Below are positions 31,917 to 39,176 of a DNA stretch of 41,087 nt, piece by piece (the first letter of the stretch is position 1; every line of letters begins with the position of its first letter). Below the pieces are notes generated by a model. That model saw only the letters and a list, made by a program, of their open reading frames with translations. It was not told where the DNA came from and ran no database searches. The DNA lies in assembly GCA_018609945.1 (NCBI GenBank), contig JAHENO010000184.1, positions 1-41,087 on the forward strand. The letters are read 5' to 3'. A program made the translations under genes and the position numbers. Source of the DNA: Haloarculaceae archaeon (GTDB lineage Archaea > Halobacteriota > Halobacteria > Halobacteriales > Haloarculaceae).

Positions 31917-34351
31917 GCACTCCCGACGACACTGACGACGGTGACGAACCCGAACGGCTGGACGGTGGCGTCGTCGACCTGCAGGACCCCGACGAGTCGC
32001 TGGACCTGGGGACCTCGCTCTCCGACCGGGAGAACATCACGACCGACCAAGAGAAATACGACGCCCGGAAGATCGTCACGGGCGAGGCCCGGTACACGGC
32101 AGACTACCGCGACCGCTTTCCCGAACTCGCCGAGGCCAGGATCGTCCGGAGCGACATCCCCCACGGCCGGGTGATCGACATCGATACGAGCGGGGCCGAG
32201 GAGATGGACGGCGTCCACGCCGTGATCACTCCCTGGGACGACGTCGTTCCGGACACGCTGTACTCGCCGTCCGGCCAGTCCTATCCGGAACCGAGCCCCT
32301 GGGACACGCGCGTGTTGCGTGAACACGTGCGGTTCGTCGGCGACCCCATCGCGGCGGTGGCCGCCGAGGACAGGGACACCGCCGACCGCGCCGCACGGAA
32401 ACTGGCTGTCGAGTACGAGGAGTACGACGCAGTCTTCGACATCTGGGAGGCCACTCGGCCCGACGCGCCACGGCTGTTCGACGATAGCGAGGTCGAAAAC
32501 GAGACGACCGGCGCGGACTACGAGCGCAACCTCGAATCGCACTTCGAGGGCGAACTCGGAAATCCCGAACGCGTCTTCGAGGCGACAGGCGACGAACAGA
32601 TCCTGGAGACCGAGTGGGAGACGCCATACCAGTCACACTGTGTCCCCGAACCCCACACGTCCATCGTCTACACCGACGAGGACGACCGCTACACCGTGAT
32701 CACGGCGACGCAGGTGCCCTACCACACGCGTCGGCAACTCTCACACGTCTTCGACGTGCCGATCCGGGACGTTCGCGTGGTGAAGCCCCGGGTCGGCGCC
32801 GGATTCGGATCGAAACAGGAGATGGTCATCGAACCCATCGCCCTGGCGCTCCACCGGAAGGCCGGGCTCCCGGTCAAACTGGAGTGTACCCGCCAGGAGG
32901 AGTTCTACGCGATCAGGAACCGCCATCCGATGGCGTTACAGTTCAAAACGGCAGTCGACGAGGACGGCAACCCCCGGGCGATGGACCTCTACGTCCGGGA
33001 AAACTCCGGTGCCTACGGGACCCACGGCATGACCGTCGCGAGCAACGTCGGGACGAAGGCGATGCCGCTGTATCCCCGCGTTCCGCACATGCGCTTTGCT
33101 GGCGACGTCGTGCACACGAACCTCCCGATGGGAGCCGCACAGAGGGGGTACGGCGCACCACAGGGGATGTTCGTGGTCGAGGCCCACCTCGACGAACTGG
33201 CGCGCCGTCTCGGCGAGGATCCCGTCGAATACCGGAAACGCCACGCCGTCCGCGAGGGCGACACCGACCGCGCCGCGGCCATCCTCAAGGACGGCGACCG
33301 TTTCGAGCGAACGATCCGGTCGTGTGGCATCAGGGAGTGCATCGAACGGGGTGCCGACGCCATCGGGTACGACGACATCGACCAGCCCGGGGCCGAGCAC
33401 CTGCACCGCGGCGTCGGGATGGCGCTCTGTGCCCAGGGCAGCGGCGTCGCGGGGAAGGAACTCGGTGCTGCCCAGCTCAAGATGAACGAGGACGGCAGCT
33501 TCATTCTCCAGGTCGGTGGCGTCGACGTCGGCAGCGGCAACGACACGATGTTCACACAGATTGCGGCGGAGACGCTCGGCTGTGAGCCCGACGACATCGT
33601 CGTCAAGTCCTCCGATACCGACATCGCGCCGTTCGATTACGGTGCCTACGCCTCCTCGACGACGTACATCAGCGGCCGCGCGGTCCAGAAGGCCGCCGCG
33701 GACGCCCGCGAGCGACTCCTCGAGTGGGGCGGGCGGCTGTTGGAGGAACCGGCGGAGAACCTGGCGACCGGTGGCGGCGAGGTCTACAGCGAGGAGACGG
33801 GCGCGTCGGTCACCCTGGAAGAGATCGGCTACGAATCGATCTACGGCGACGAGGACCGCGAGCACATCATGGGCCAGGGTCACCACGCGACCGACGAGAG
33901 CCCGCCACCCTTCGGCGCGCAGTTCCTCACGGCCGTCGTCGACGAGGAGACCGGCGAGTACGAGATCGAGGAGATGGTCTTCGCCGCCGACTGCGGTGTC
34001 GCGATCAACCCACCGCTGGTCGAGGGGCAGATCGAGGGGGGCGTCCACATGAGCTACGAGTTCGCGACCAGCGGGACCCTGTCGTTCGACGGGGAGGGCA
34101 ACCCGGAGACGCTTGGATTCCGCCAGTACGGGATGCCCCGGCCGGACGAACAGCCCCCCATCGAGTCGATCATCGTCGAAACGCACGAGCCGACTGGCCC
34201 CTTCGGCGCGAAATCGATCGGCGAACTCCCCACCAACGGCGTGCCGCCAGCGCTCTCGAACGCCATCCGTGACGCAGTCGGGGTTCGGCTGACGTCGCTC
34301 CCCATCGAGGCCGAGGACGTGAAGGCTGCTCTCGACGAACAGCCGGACTGA
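31913..34351 (+). CDS. Molybdenum hydroxylase large (Mo-binding) subunit 2
   Basis: 812-residue Mo subunit, the same length as its paralogue at 25252 and similar throughout. The GGGFGGK motif is changed to GAGFGSK; AQRGYGAPQG takes the place of AMRGYGAPQG; catalytic Glu771 is in GAKSIGE. The substrate-side segment reads SHCVPEPHTS where paralogue 1 has SHAQVELHTT, so the two probably differ in substrate. Without an FAD subunit, it resembles selenium-dependent XdhD-type enzymes. The operon is followed by a hairpin and then the DsrEFH/YqeB genes on the same strand, which links it to the maturation proteins. Confidence 0.92.
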   Translation: MSTPDDTDDGDEPERLDGGVVDLQDPDESLDLGTSLSDRENITTDQEKYDARKIVTGEARYTADYRDRFPELAEARIVRSDIPHGRVIDIDTSGAEEMDGVHAVITPWDDVVPDTLYSPSGQSYPEPSPWDTRVLREHVRFVGDPIAAVAAEDRDTADRAARKLAVEYEEYDAVFDIWEATRPDAPRLFDDSEVENETTGADYERNLESHFEGELGNPERVFEATGDEQILETEWETPYQSHCVPEPHTSIVYTDEDDRYTVITATQVPYHTRRQLSHVFDVPIRDVRVVKPRVGAGFGSKQEMVIEPIALALHRKAGLPVKLECTRQEEFYAIRNRHPMALQFKTAVDEDGNPRAMDLYVRENSGAYGTHGMTVASNVGTKAMPLYPRVPHMRFAGDVVHTNLPMGAAQRGYGAPQGMFVVEAHLDELARRLGEDPVEYRKRHAVREGDTDRAAAILKDGDRFERTIRSCGIRECIERGADAIGYDDIDQPGAEHLHRGVGMALCAQGSGVAGKELGAAQLKMNEDGSFILQVGGVDVGSGNDTMFTQIAAETLGCEPDDIVVKSSDTDIAPFDYGAYASSTTYISGRAVQKAAADARERLLEWGGRLLEEPAENLATGGGEVYSEETGASVTLEEIGYESIYGDEDREHIMGQGHHATDESPPPFGAQFLTAVVDEETGEYEIEEMVFAADCGVAINPPLVEGQIEGGVHMSYEFATSGTLSFDGEGNPETLGFRQYGMPRPDEQPPIESIIVETHEPTGPFGAKSIGELPTNGVPPALSNAIRDAVGVRLTSLPIEAEDVKAALDEQPD

Positions 34352-34359
34352 CGACCCGA

Positions 34360-34387
34360 CAGCCGCTCCCGGCGAACGGGACGGCTG
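34360..34387 (+). terminator. Hairpin after the second hydroxylase operon
   Basis: CAGCCG-CT-CCCG, loop GCGAA, CGGG-A-CGGCTG, starting 9 nt after the stop codon and followed by AAAA. The asymmetric bulge still leaves ten base pairs. It could end the hydroxylase message. Confidence 0.4.
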
Positions 34388-34389
34388 AA

Positions 34390-34449
34390 AACCGTTGGCC
34401 ACACAGCCAGTCGGACCCCCACGAGGAATCGGTCGGAGAGCCAACGGTT
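34390..34449 (+). promoter_or_regulatory. Inverted repeat overlapping the DsrE-like operon promoter
   Basis: AACCGTTGGC (34390-34399) and GCCAACGGTT (34440-34449) are perfect 10-bp inverted copies 40 nt apart. The right arm overlaps a TATA-like GGTTATCT (34446-34453) centred 28 nt before the ATG at 34478. It could be a looping operator or a hairpin in the upstream transcript. Confidence 0.4.
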
Positions 34450-34477
34450 ATCTGGCGTCGGTGCGTTCCGGGCACGT

Positions 34478-34849
34478 ATGGCGCACCTCGGATTCCTGTT
34501 GACGGGCGGACCGTTCGACAGCGAGCGGTGGCGGACGGCCTACGAGATGGGCCGGGCGGCGCTCGACGCCGGCCACGAGGTGACCTACTTCCACTACCTC
34601 GATGGGGCGCTCGTCCCGGTCGCTGGACAGGAGTTTCCCGACTGCTCGGACACCGGCCTCTACGACGAGATGCCGGTCGAGAAGTTCCGCGAACTCGTGG
34701 CCGACGGTGCCGAGGTCATCTGCTGTGGCCTCTGCGTCAGCGCCCGCGGAATCGACGCCGAAACCGACTACCCGGAGGGCGTCGAAATCGGTCTCCTGCC
34801 CGATCTGGCGGATATGCTGGGAACTGCAGACAGGGTGATCTCGCTATGA
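34478..34849 (+). CDS. DsrE/TusD-like sulfur-relay protein
   Basis: 123-residue DsrE-family protein. The reactive-cysteine region reads EVICCGLCVSARGI (Cys82, Cys83, Cys86 followed by ARG), the typical C-G-x-C-x3-RG site of DsrE/TusD-like carriers. It starts MAHLGFLLTGGPFDSERWRTAYEMGRAAL, the standard Rossmann-like opening. The next two genes are DsrF-like and DsrH-like, so a TusBCD/DsrEFH-like heteromer is likely. TusBCD hands persulfide sulfur from TusA onward in tRNA thiolation; here the set is joined to YqeB and SelD genes, so delivery of S or Se to the Mo cofactor is inferred. Confidence 0.87.
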   Translation: MAHLGFLLTGGPFDSERWRTAYEMGRAALDAGHEVTYFHYLDGALVPVAGQEFPDCSDTGLYDEMPVEKFRELVADGAEVICCGLCVSARGIDAETDYPEGVEIGLLPDLADMLGTADRVISL

Positions 34850-34868
34850 ACCCGGGGGTGAGTCCCAG

Positions 34869-35222
34869 ATGAAACGGGACGTGCTCGTGATGCTCACCCG
34901 TGCCCCCTACGGCCGCGTTCACGTGCCGGAGGGCCTGCGGGCCGCCCGCGGCGTGGCGGCCGGATTCGATCGTCACGACGTGACAGTGGCGTTCGTCGCG
35001 GACGGCGTCTACGCCGCCCGGGAAGCGGTCGACCGCGAGGCGCTGAACATGCCCGGCCACATCGCGGACCTGCTCGCCGAGGACGGCGAGATGGTCGTCG
35101 ACGAGGCGGCGATGGCTGCACGCGATGTCCGGCCGGCGGAGATCGCCGGGGACATCGCCGTCGAGTCGGGCGAACGGATAGCCGACCGCGTCCGCGCTGC
35201 GGACCACACACTGGATTTCTGA
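34869..35222 (+). CDS. DsrF/TusC-like protein
   Basis: 117-residue DsrE/F-family protein, second of the three-gene set. It opens with DVLVMLTRAPYGRVHVPEGLRAARGVAAGF and VTVAFVADGVYAA, the TusC/DsrF pattern. It contains no cysteine at all, so it would be a structural partner, not a carrier. A 19-nt gap separates it from the DsrE-like gene and 2 nt separate it from the DsrH-like gene. Confidence 0.82.
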   Translation: MKRDVLVMLTRAPYGRVHVPEGLRAARGVAAGFDRHDVTVAFVADGVYAAREAVDREALNMPGHIADLLAEDGEMVVDEAAMAARDVRPAEIAGDIAVESGERIADRVRAADHTLDF

Positions 35223-35224
35223 CA

Positions 35225-35482
35225 ATGCTCTATCTCGTCGACGAACCGATGGCAGACCTCGCGTTCCGGACGATTGCCGGTGACGAAGATCCGCGTATCG
35301 CACTGATTCAGGACGGTGTGTTGCTGGCATCCAGGGCAGCCGCGGAAGTCGATGCCCCCATCTACGCCGTCGCGAAAGACGTCGAGGTCAGAGGCGTCGA
35401 CCTGCCGTCGGAGATAGAGCCCGTCCCGTACGACACATTGATAGAACTGGTCGTCGAACACGAAACCAAGTCGTTCGTATGA
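35225..35482 (+). CDS. DsrH/TusB-like protein
   Basis: 85-residue DsrH-family protein: MLYLVDEP, ALIQDGVLLAS, IYAVAKDVEVRGVD and YDTLIELVVEHE follow the TusB layout. It has no cysteine, whereas some DsrH proteins carry one near residue 20. Its stop overlaps the XdhC-YqeB start by 4 nt (ATGA), directly coupling the relay proteins to the molybdenum hydroxylase maturation factor. Confidence 0.82.
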   Translation: MLYLVDEPMADLAFRTIAGDEDPRIALIQDGVLLASRAAAEVDAPIYAVAKDVEVRGVDLPSEIEPVPYDTLIELVVEHETKSFV

Positions 35483-37059
35483 ACCTCTTCGAGGACGTCT
35501 CCGAGATGGTCGCCGACGGCAAGCCTGCGGCCATGCTGACAGTCGTCGACAAGGAGGGATCTGCGCCCCGTGACGTGGGAACGCGGATGGTTGTCACGGA
35601 AGAGTCGGAGCACGGCACAATCGGCGGGGGCACCGTCGAGAGCCTCGCCGTCGACGAGGCCCGCGCGGTCCTGGCCGGCGAGGCCGAACCGGGCGTCCGC
35701 ACCTACGAACTCGACCCGGACGGGAACACTGGCATGGTCTGTGGCGGGAAAATGGACGTCTTCGTCGACCGCCTCGAGGTCCGACCGCGCCTCTACATCG
35801 CGGGCGGTGGCCACATCAGCCAGGAACTCGCGCCGCTTGCCGACCGGCTCGGATACGAGATCACCGTCGTCGACGACCGCGAGGAGTACGCCGATCCCGA
35901 CCTGTTTCCCGATACTGCGGACGTCCTCCACGGGAACTACGGTGACGTGCTCGCGGACCTGCCGATGACAGCGGAGACGGCCGTAGCGGTCGCGACACGG
36001 AGCGGGACATTCGACCAGCAGGCCGTCGGTGCGGCTCTCGACGGCGGCGCCGGCTACGTCGGGCTGGTCGCCAGCGACCGCAAGGCAGAGCGCGTCCTCG
36101 ACTCGCTCGCGGATGACGGCTACAGCCGCGCCGCTCTGGCTCGCGTCCGGGCGCCCGTGGGGCTCGACCTCGGCGGCGGCAGCCCGCCGGACATCGCGCT
36201 CTCGATTCTCGCCGAGATCCACCGCGACCGCCACGACGCCACGGGCGACTCCGAGAACGGGCTGGACCTCGACGACCTGGTCGTCGTGCGCGGCGGGGGC
36301 GACCTGGGGAGTGGGGTCGTCTACCGGCTCCACGCGGCAGGCTATCCGGTCGTCGTCACCGAGGTCGGGGAACCCACAGTCGTCCGTCGCGCGGTCGCGT
36401 TCGGGACAGTGATGTACGAGGACTCGGTCACCGTCGAGGGTGTCACGGGCCGCCGCGCCGAGTCCGTCGACGAGGCCGTCACCATACTCGAGGCCGGTGA
36501 CGTGCCCGTCATCGAGGACCCCGACGCGACAGTGGCGGAGGAACTCGACGCCGCAGTGGTGGTCGACGCCATCATGGCGAAGGGCAAGACCGACACCGGC
36601 ACCCGCCGCGGGGACGCCGACGTCGTGATCGGACTCGGCCCGGGATTCGAGGCCGGCGAGGACGTCGACGCAGTCGTCGAGACGGACCGCGGGCACGAAC
36701 TCGGCCGGGTTTTCTACGAGGGGACTGCGAGCGCCTACGACGGAACCCCGGGCGAACGCCGTGGTTACACCACCGAGCGCGTGTTGCGGGCCCCAGCAGC
36801 GGGTCAGTGGGAGACTGCGGTCGAAATCGGGGACGTCGTGTCCGCGGGGGCGGTCGTCGGCTCCGTCGGTGACCGGCCCGTCAGAGCCGAGATCGACGGG
36901 CTCGTTCGTGGGCTCGTCCACGACGGCGTGTCCGTCTCCGAGGGCGCGAAACTCGGCGACGTCGATCCGCGGGGGGCGGCCGTCGATCACGAGAAAATTT
37001 CCGACAAAGCGCTCTCGCTGGGCGGTGGCGTGCTGGAAGCCGTGTTGCGGTTGCGATGA
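35479..37059 (+). CDS. yqeB: XdhC-YqeB fusion, molybdenum hydroxylase maturation protein
   Basis: 526-residue two-domain protein. Residues 1-250 are XdhC/CoxI-like: GGGTVES (about 51-57), GMVCGGKMDVFVD (about 88-100) and the Rossmann segment AGGGHISQELAPLADRLGYEITVVDDREEYA. XdhC binds Mo cofactor and helps its sulfuration. Residues about 256-526 are YqeB: VVVRGGGDLGSGVVYRLHAAGYPVVVTEV, PTVVRRAVAFGTVMYE, VIGLGPGFEAGEDVDAVVETDRGHELGRVFYEG and GGGVLEAVL. YqeB is a marker of selenium-dependent molybdenum hydroxylases. In E. coli the two functions are separate proteins. A fused form suggests that cofactor binding and chalcogen transfer happen in one protein. Convergent with selD, 3 nt apart. Confidence 0.92.
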   Translation: MNLFEDVSEMVADGKPAAMLTVVDKEGSAPRDVGTRMVVTEESEHGTIGGGTVESLAVDEARAVLAGEAEPGVRTYELDPDGNTGMVCGGKMDVFVDRLEVRPRLYIAGGGHISQELAPLADRLGYEITVVDDREEYADPDLFPDTADVLHGNYGDVLADLPMTAETAVAVATRSGTFDQQAVGAALDGGAGYVGLVASDRKAERVLDSLADDGYSRAALARVRAPVGLDLGGGSPPDIALSILAEIHRDRHDATGDSENGLDLDDLVVVRGGGDLGSGVVYRLHAAGYPVVVTEVGEPTVVRRAVAFGTVMYEDSVTVEGVTGRRAESVDEAVTILEAGDVPVIEDPDATVAEELDAAVVVDAIMAKGKTDTGTRRGDADVVIGLGPGFEAGEDVDAVVETDRGHELGRVFYEGTASAYDGTPGERRGYTTERVLRAPAAGQWETAVEIGDVVSAGAVVGSVGDRPVRAEIDGLVRGLVHDGVSVSEGAKLGDVDPRGAAVDHEKISDKALSLGGGVLEAVLRLR

Positions 37060-37062
37060 GGG

Positions 37063-38094
37063 TTACAGCCGAACGGGGTCGATCTCGGGCTCTCTCAGTC
37101 GGACGCCGGTTCCGTCTGTGACCCGCCCGACCTCGCGGACGAAGACCCCTCTCTCGGCGAATTCGTCTTCGAGTGTGGCTGTGTGCTCGGGTGACACGGC
37201 GATCAGTAATCCGCCGCTGGTCTCGGCACTTTCGCCGTCTTCCAGTCCGTACCCGAACAGCCGCGAGAGTGCGGGCGTGCCGTCGATGACCGGCAGCCGC
37301 GTTATCTCGACACCGACGCCGGAACGGCTGCCGAGCACGCGTGCCTCGCCGCAGAGGCCGAAGCCGGTCACGTCCGTCGCCGCGGTGGCGTACGCCCGGG
37401 CCACGCGCGCAGCGTCGCGGTTGGGTGTCGTCATCCAGTCGAGGGCGTCCGCGGCTATGTCCCCGATCCCTCGGTCGGTCACGTCGCGGACACTGTCACC
37501 GAACTCGCCGTTACGGACGCGGTGTGCACCCATCGCGGGCTGTGTACCCAGTGGCTTCGTCAGGTAGAGCCGGTCGCCCGGCTGTGCGCCAGCGGTCGTC
37601 ATGAACTGCCCGGGGTCGCCCGTGGCAGTGACGGCACCGCCAGCAATCGGCCACGGGTTCATGGTCGTGTGTCCGCCCGCGACGGTGCCCTCGACGTCCT
37701 CCAGCACGTCGGCCATGCCCGCGATGATCGCGGGCGCGCAGTCGGTGATCGCCCGGGGCAATGCGAGCACGACCATGCAGGTCAGGTTCTCCGTTGCACC
37801 GGTCGCGAACGCGTCGCTCGCGGCGTTGCACGCGGCGACGCGGCCGAAGTCGTAGGGATCGTCGGCGATCGGCGTGAAGAAATCCACCGTCCCGACGAGC
37901 GCGAGGTCCTCGCGGAGTCGTCTGGCGAAGGCGTCCTCGCCGACGCCGAACAGCAGGTCGTCGTCCGCCCGGTCCAGGCCTGCCTCCCGGAGTAGCGCTT
38001 CCAGGTCTCCTTGCCCGACCTTGCACGAACAGCCGTGCAGTTCCGCGAACTCGGTCAACGGCGGGTTCTCGCTTTCCTCCATGTCACCCGTCAT
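37063..38094 (-). CDS. selD: Selenophosphate synthase
   Basis: 343-residue SelD, making selenophosphate from selenide and ATP. The catalytic segment is HGCSCKVG: Cys22, Cys24 and Lys25 correspond to Cys17, Cys19 and Lys20 of E. coli. Other PurM-family motifs are DFFTPIADDPYDFGRVAACNAASDAFATGA, AGGHTTMNPWPIAGGAVTA, TKPLGTQP and ATDVTGFGLCGEA. It uses Cys, not selenocysteine. The start at 38094 is set by a 4-nt overlap (ATGA) with the TusA-like gene before it; the frame extends to 38187 inside that gene. No selA, selB, Sec tRNA or selenouridine synthase is in the window, so the product probably feeds the molybdenum hydroxylases. Confidence 0.95.
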   Translation of the reverse strand: MTGDMEESENPPLTEFAELHGCSCKVGQGDLEALLREAGLDRADDDLLFGVGEDAFARRLREDLALVGTVDFFTPIADDPYDFGRVAACNAASDAFATGATENLTCMVVLALPRAITDCAPAIIAGMADVLEDVEGTVAGGHTTMNPWPIAGGAVTATGDPGQFMTTAGAQPGDRLYLTKPLGTQPAMGAHRVRNGEFGDSVRDVTDRGIGDIAADALDWMTTPNRDAARVARAYATAATDVTGFGLCGEARVLGSRSGVGVEITRLPVIDGTPALSRLFGYGLEDGESAETSGGLLIAVSPEHTATLEDEFAERGVFVREVGRVTDGTGVRLREPEIDPVRL

Positions 38095-38327
38095 TCCGAG
38101 GCAGCCTCGTCGGTCACCGTGATCGTCAACTCGAAGTCCTCGCCACCGTCGCTCTCCCCCGAAACCTCGAAGCCGTGTTTCCTGCACGTGCGGCGGAGGT
38201 TCTCCTCGGCGGGTGGATAGTCACCCCGGACGAGTAGCTGCTCGCCCGGGTCGAGATCTCCGAGCCGGTCCCGGACGATCAGCGCCGGCCGCGGACAGAC
38301 CTCGCCGGTCACGTCGACCCGTTCCAT
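38091..38327 (-). CDS. TusA/SirA-like sulfur (selenium) carrier protein 2
   Basis: 78-residue TusA-family protein with the canonical Cys11-Pro-Arg-Pro site (GEVCPRPALIVRD) and a second cysteine, Cys48 (RRTCRKHGFEV). It is immediately upstream of, and overlaps, selD. YedF, a SelD-associated protein in bacteria, joins a TusA domain with a DsrE-like domain; here those domains are separate genes in the same island. A role as carrier of selenide or selenium persulfide to SelD or from it to YqeB is inference. Confidence 0.88.
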   Translation of the reverse strand: MERVDVTGEVCPRPALIVRDRLGDLDPGEQLLVRGDYPPAEENLRRTCRKHGFEVSGESDGGEDFELTITVTDEAASE

Positions 38328-38401
38328 GTCCTGCGATACTGCTCGCTCCCCGATAACAGTTTCTCCCGAAGGCTCTTTGTCGGGGCCGCGTTTGTCGACT
38401 C

Positions 38402-39160
38402 ATGGATCTCGCGGGTGCGCTCGGTCTCCGCAATCGAGAGCTTGTCGCCTTCGTCGGCGCGGGCGGGAAGAAAACGGCGATGGCTCACCTCGTCGACGTC
38501 GCCCGCCGCCGGGACCTGTCGGTCGGATACACGACCACGACGCACACGCCACCACCTGCGGACCTGCCACTGGTAGTGGCAGAGGCCGGGGAGCTGCCGG
38601 CGGCGCTGGGGACTGCGCCCTCGCCGGTCGCCTTCGCTTCCCAGCGGGTGTCGGACCCCGAGCGGGCCGCACAGAAGGTCCGGGGATTCGAGGCGGGCGT
38701 TCTCGATGACCTCTTCGAATCCGCCCGGTTCGACTGGCTCCTGGTGAAAGCCGACGGCGCACGGCGCCGCGAGTTCAAGGCGCCCGGCCGGGACGAACCC
38801 GTTATTCCGCGTTCCGCAACACAGGTCCTGGCCGTCGCTTCCGTGCGCGCAATCGGCGAGTCGGTGGCGGCACCGACCGTTCACCGACCCGAACGCGTCG
38901 CTGCCATTGCCGGCATCGACGTCGGCGACGTCCTCACCACCGAGGTGGCGGGCCGCGTCCTGGCCAGCGACGAGGGCGGACTGAAGGGTGTGCCATCCGG
39001 GTCGACGGTGACGCCACTGATTAACAAGGCTGACACCCACTCACAGCGGGACCGAGCGAGAGACGCAATCCGGGAGGCACTCGCGAGGTCCGACCGGCTG
39101 GACCGGGGGCTGGTAACCTCCTTCGAGCGGGACTACTGCGAGGTCGTCGAGCCGTCCTGA
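38402..39160 (+). CDS. yqeC: YqeC, selenium-dependent hydroxylase accessory protein
   Basis: 252-residue YqeC protein. The P-loop is FVGAGGKKTAM (about 18-28; the usual form is GAGGKTT), followed by TTTTHTPPP, LVKADGARRREFKAPGRDEPVIP (the family's EADGSRxxPLKAP motif) and LINKADT. It is a putative nucleotide-binding protein found only with selenium-dependent molybdenum hydroxylases; its step in cofactor maturation is not known. It is divergent from the TusA-selD pair with 74 bp between. The only nearby promoter-like run is a weak CTCTTTG about 26 nt before the ATG. Confidence 0.9.
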   Translation: MDLAGALGLRNRELVAFVGAGGKKTAMAHLVDVARRRDLSVGYTTTTHTPPPADLPLVVAEAGELPAALGTAPSPVAFASQRVSDPERAAQKVRGFEAGVLDDLFESARFDWLLVKADGARRREFKAPGRDEPVIPRSATQVLAVASVRAIGESVAAPTVHRPERVAAIAGIDVGDVLTTEVAGRVLASDEGGLKGVPSGSTVTPLINKADTHSQRDRARDAIREALARSDRLDRGLVTSFERDYCEVVEPS

Positions 39161-39176
39161 CCGGTATGCTCCGGAG

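Noticed and set aside
25252..34351. Possible selenocysteine in the hydroxylase subunits
   Set aside because: No in-frame TGA occurs within either conserved subunit, and none of the selenocysteine machinery is visible; selenium in this enzyme class is a Mo ligand, not a residue.
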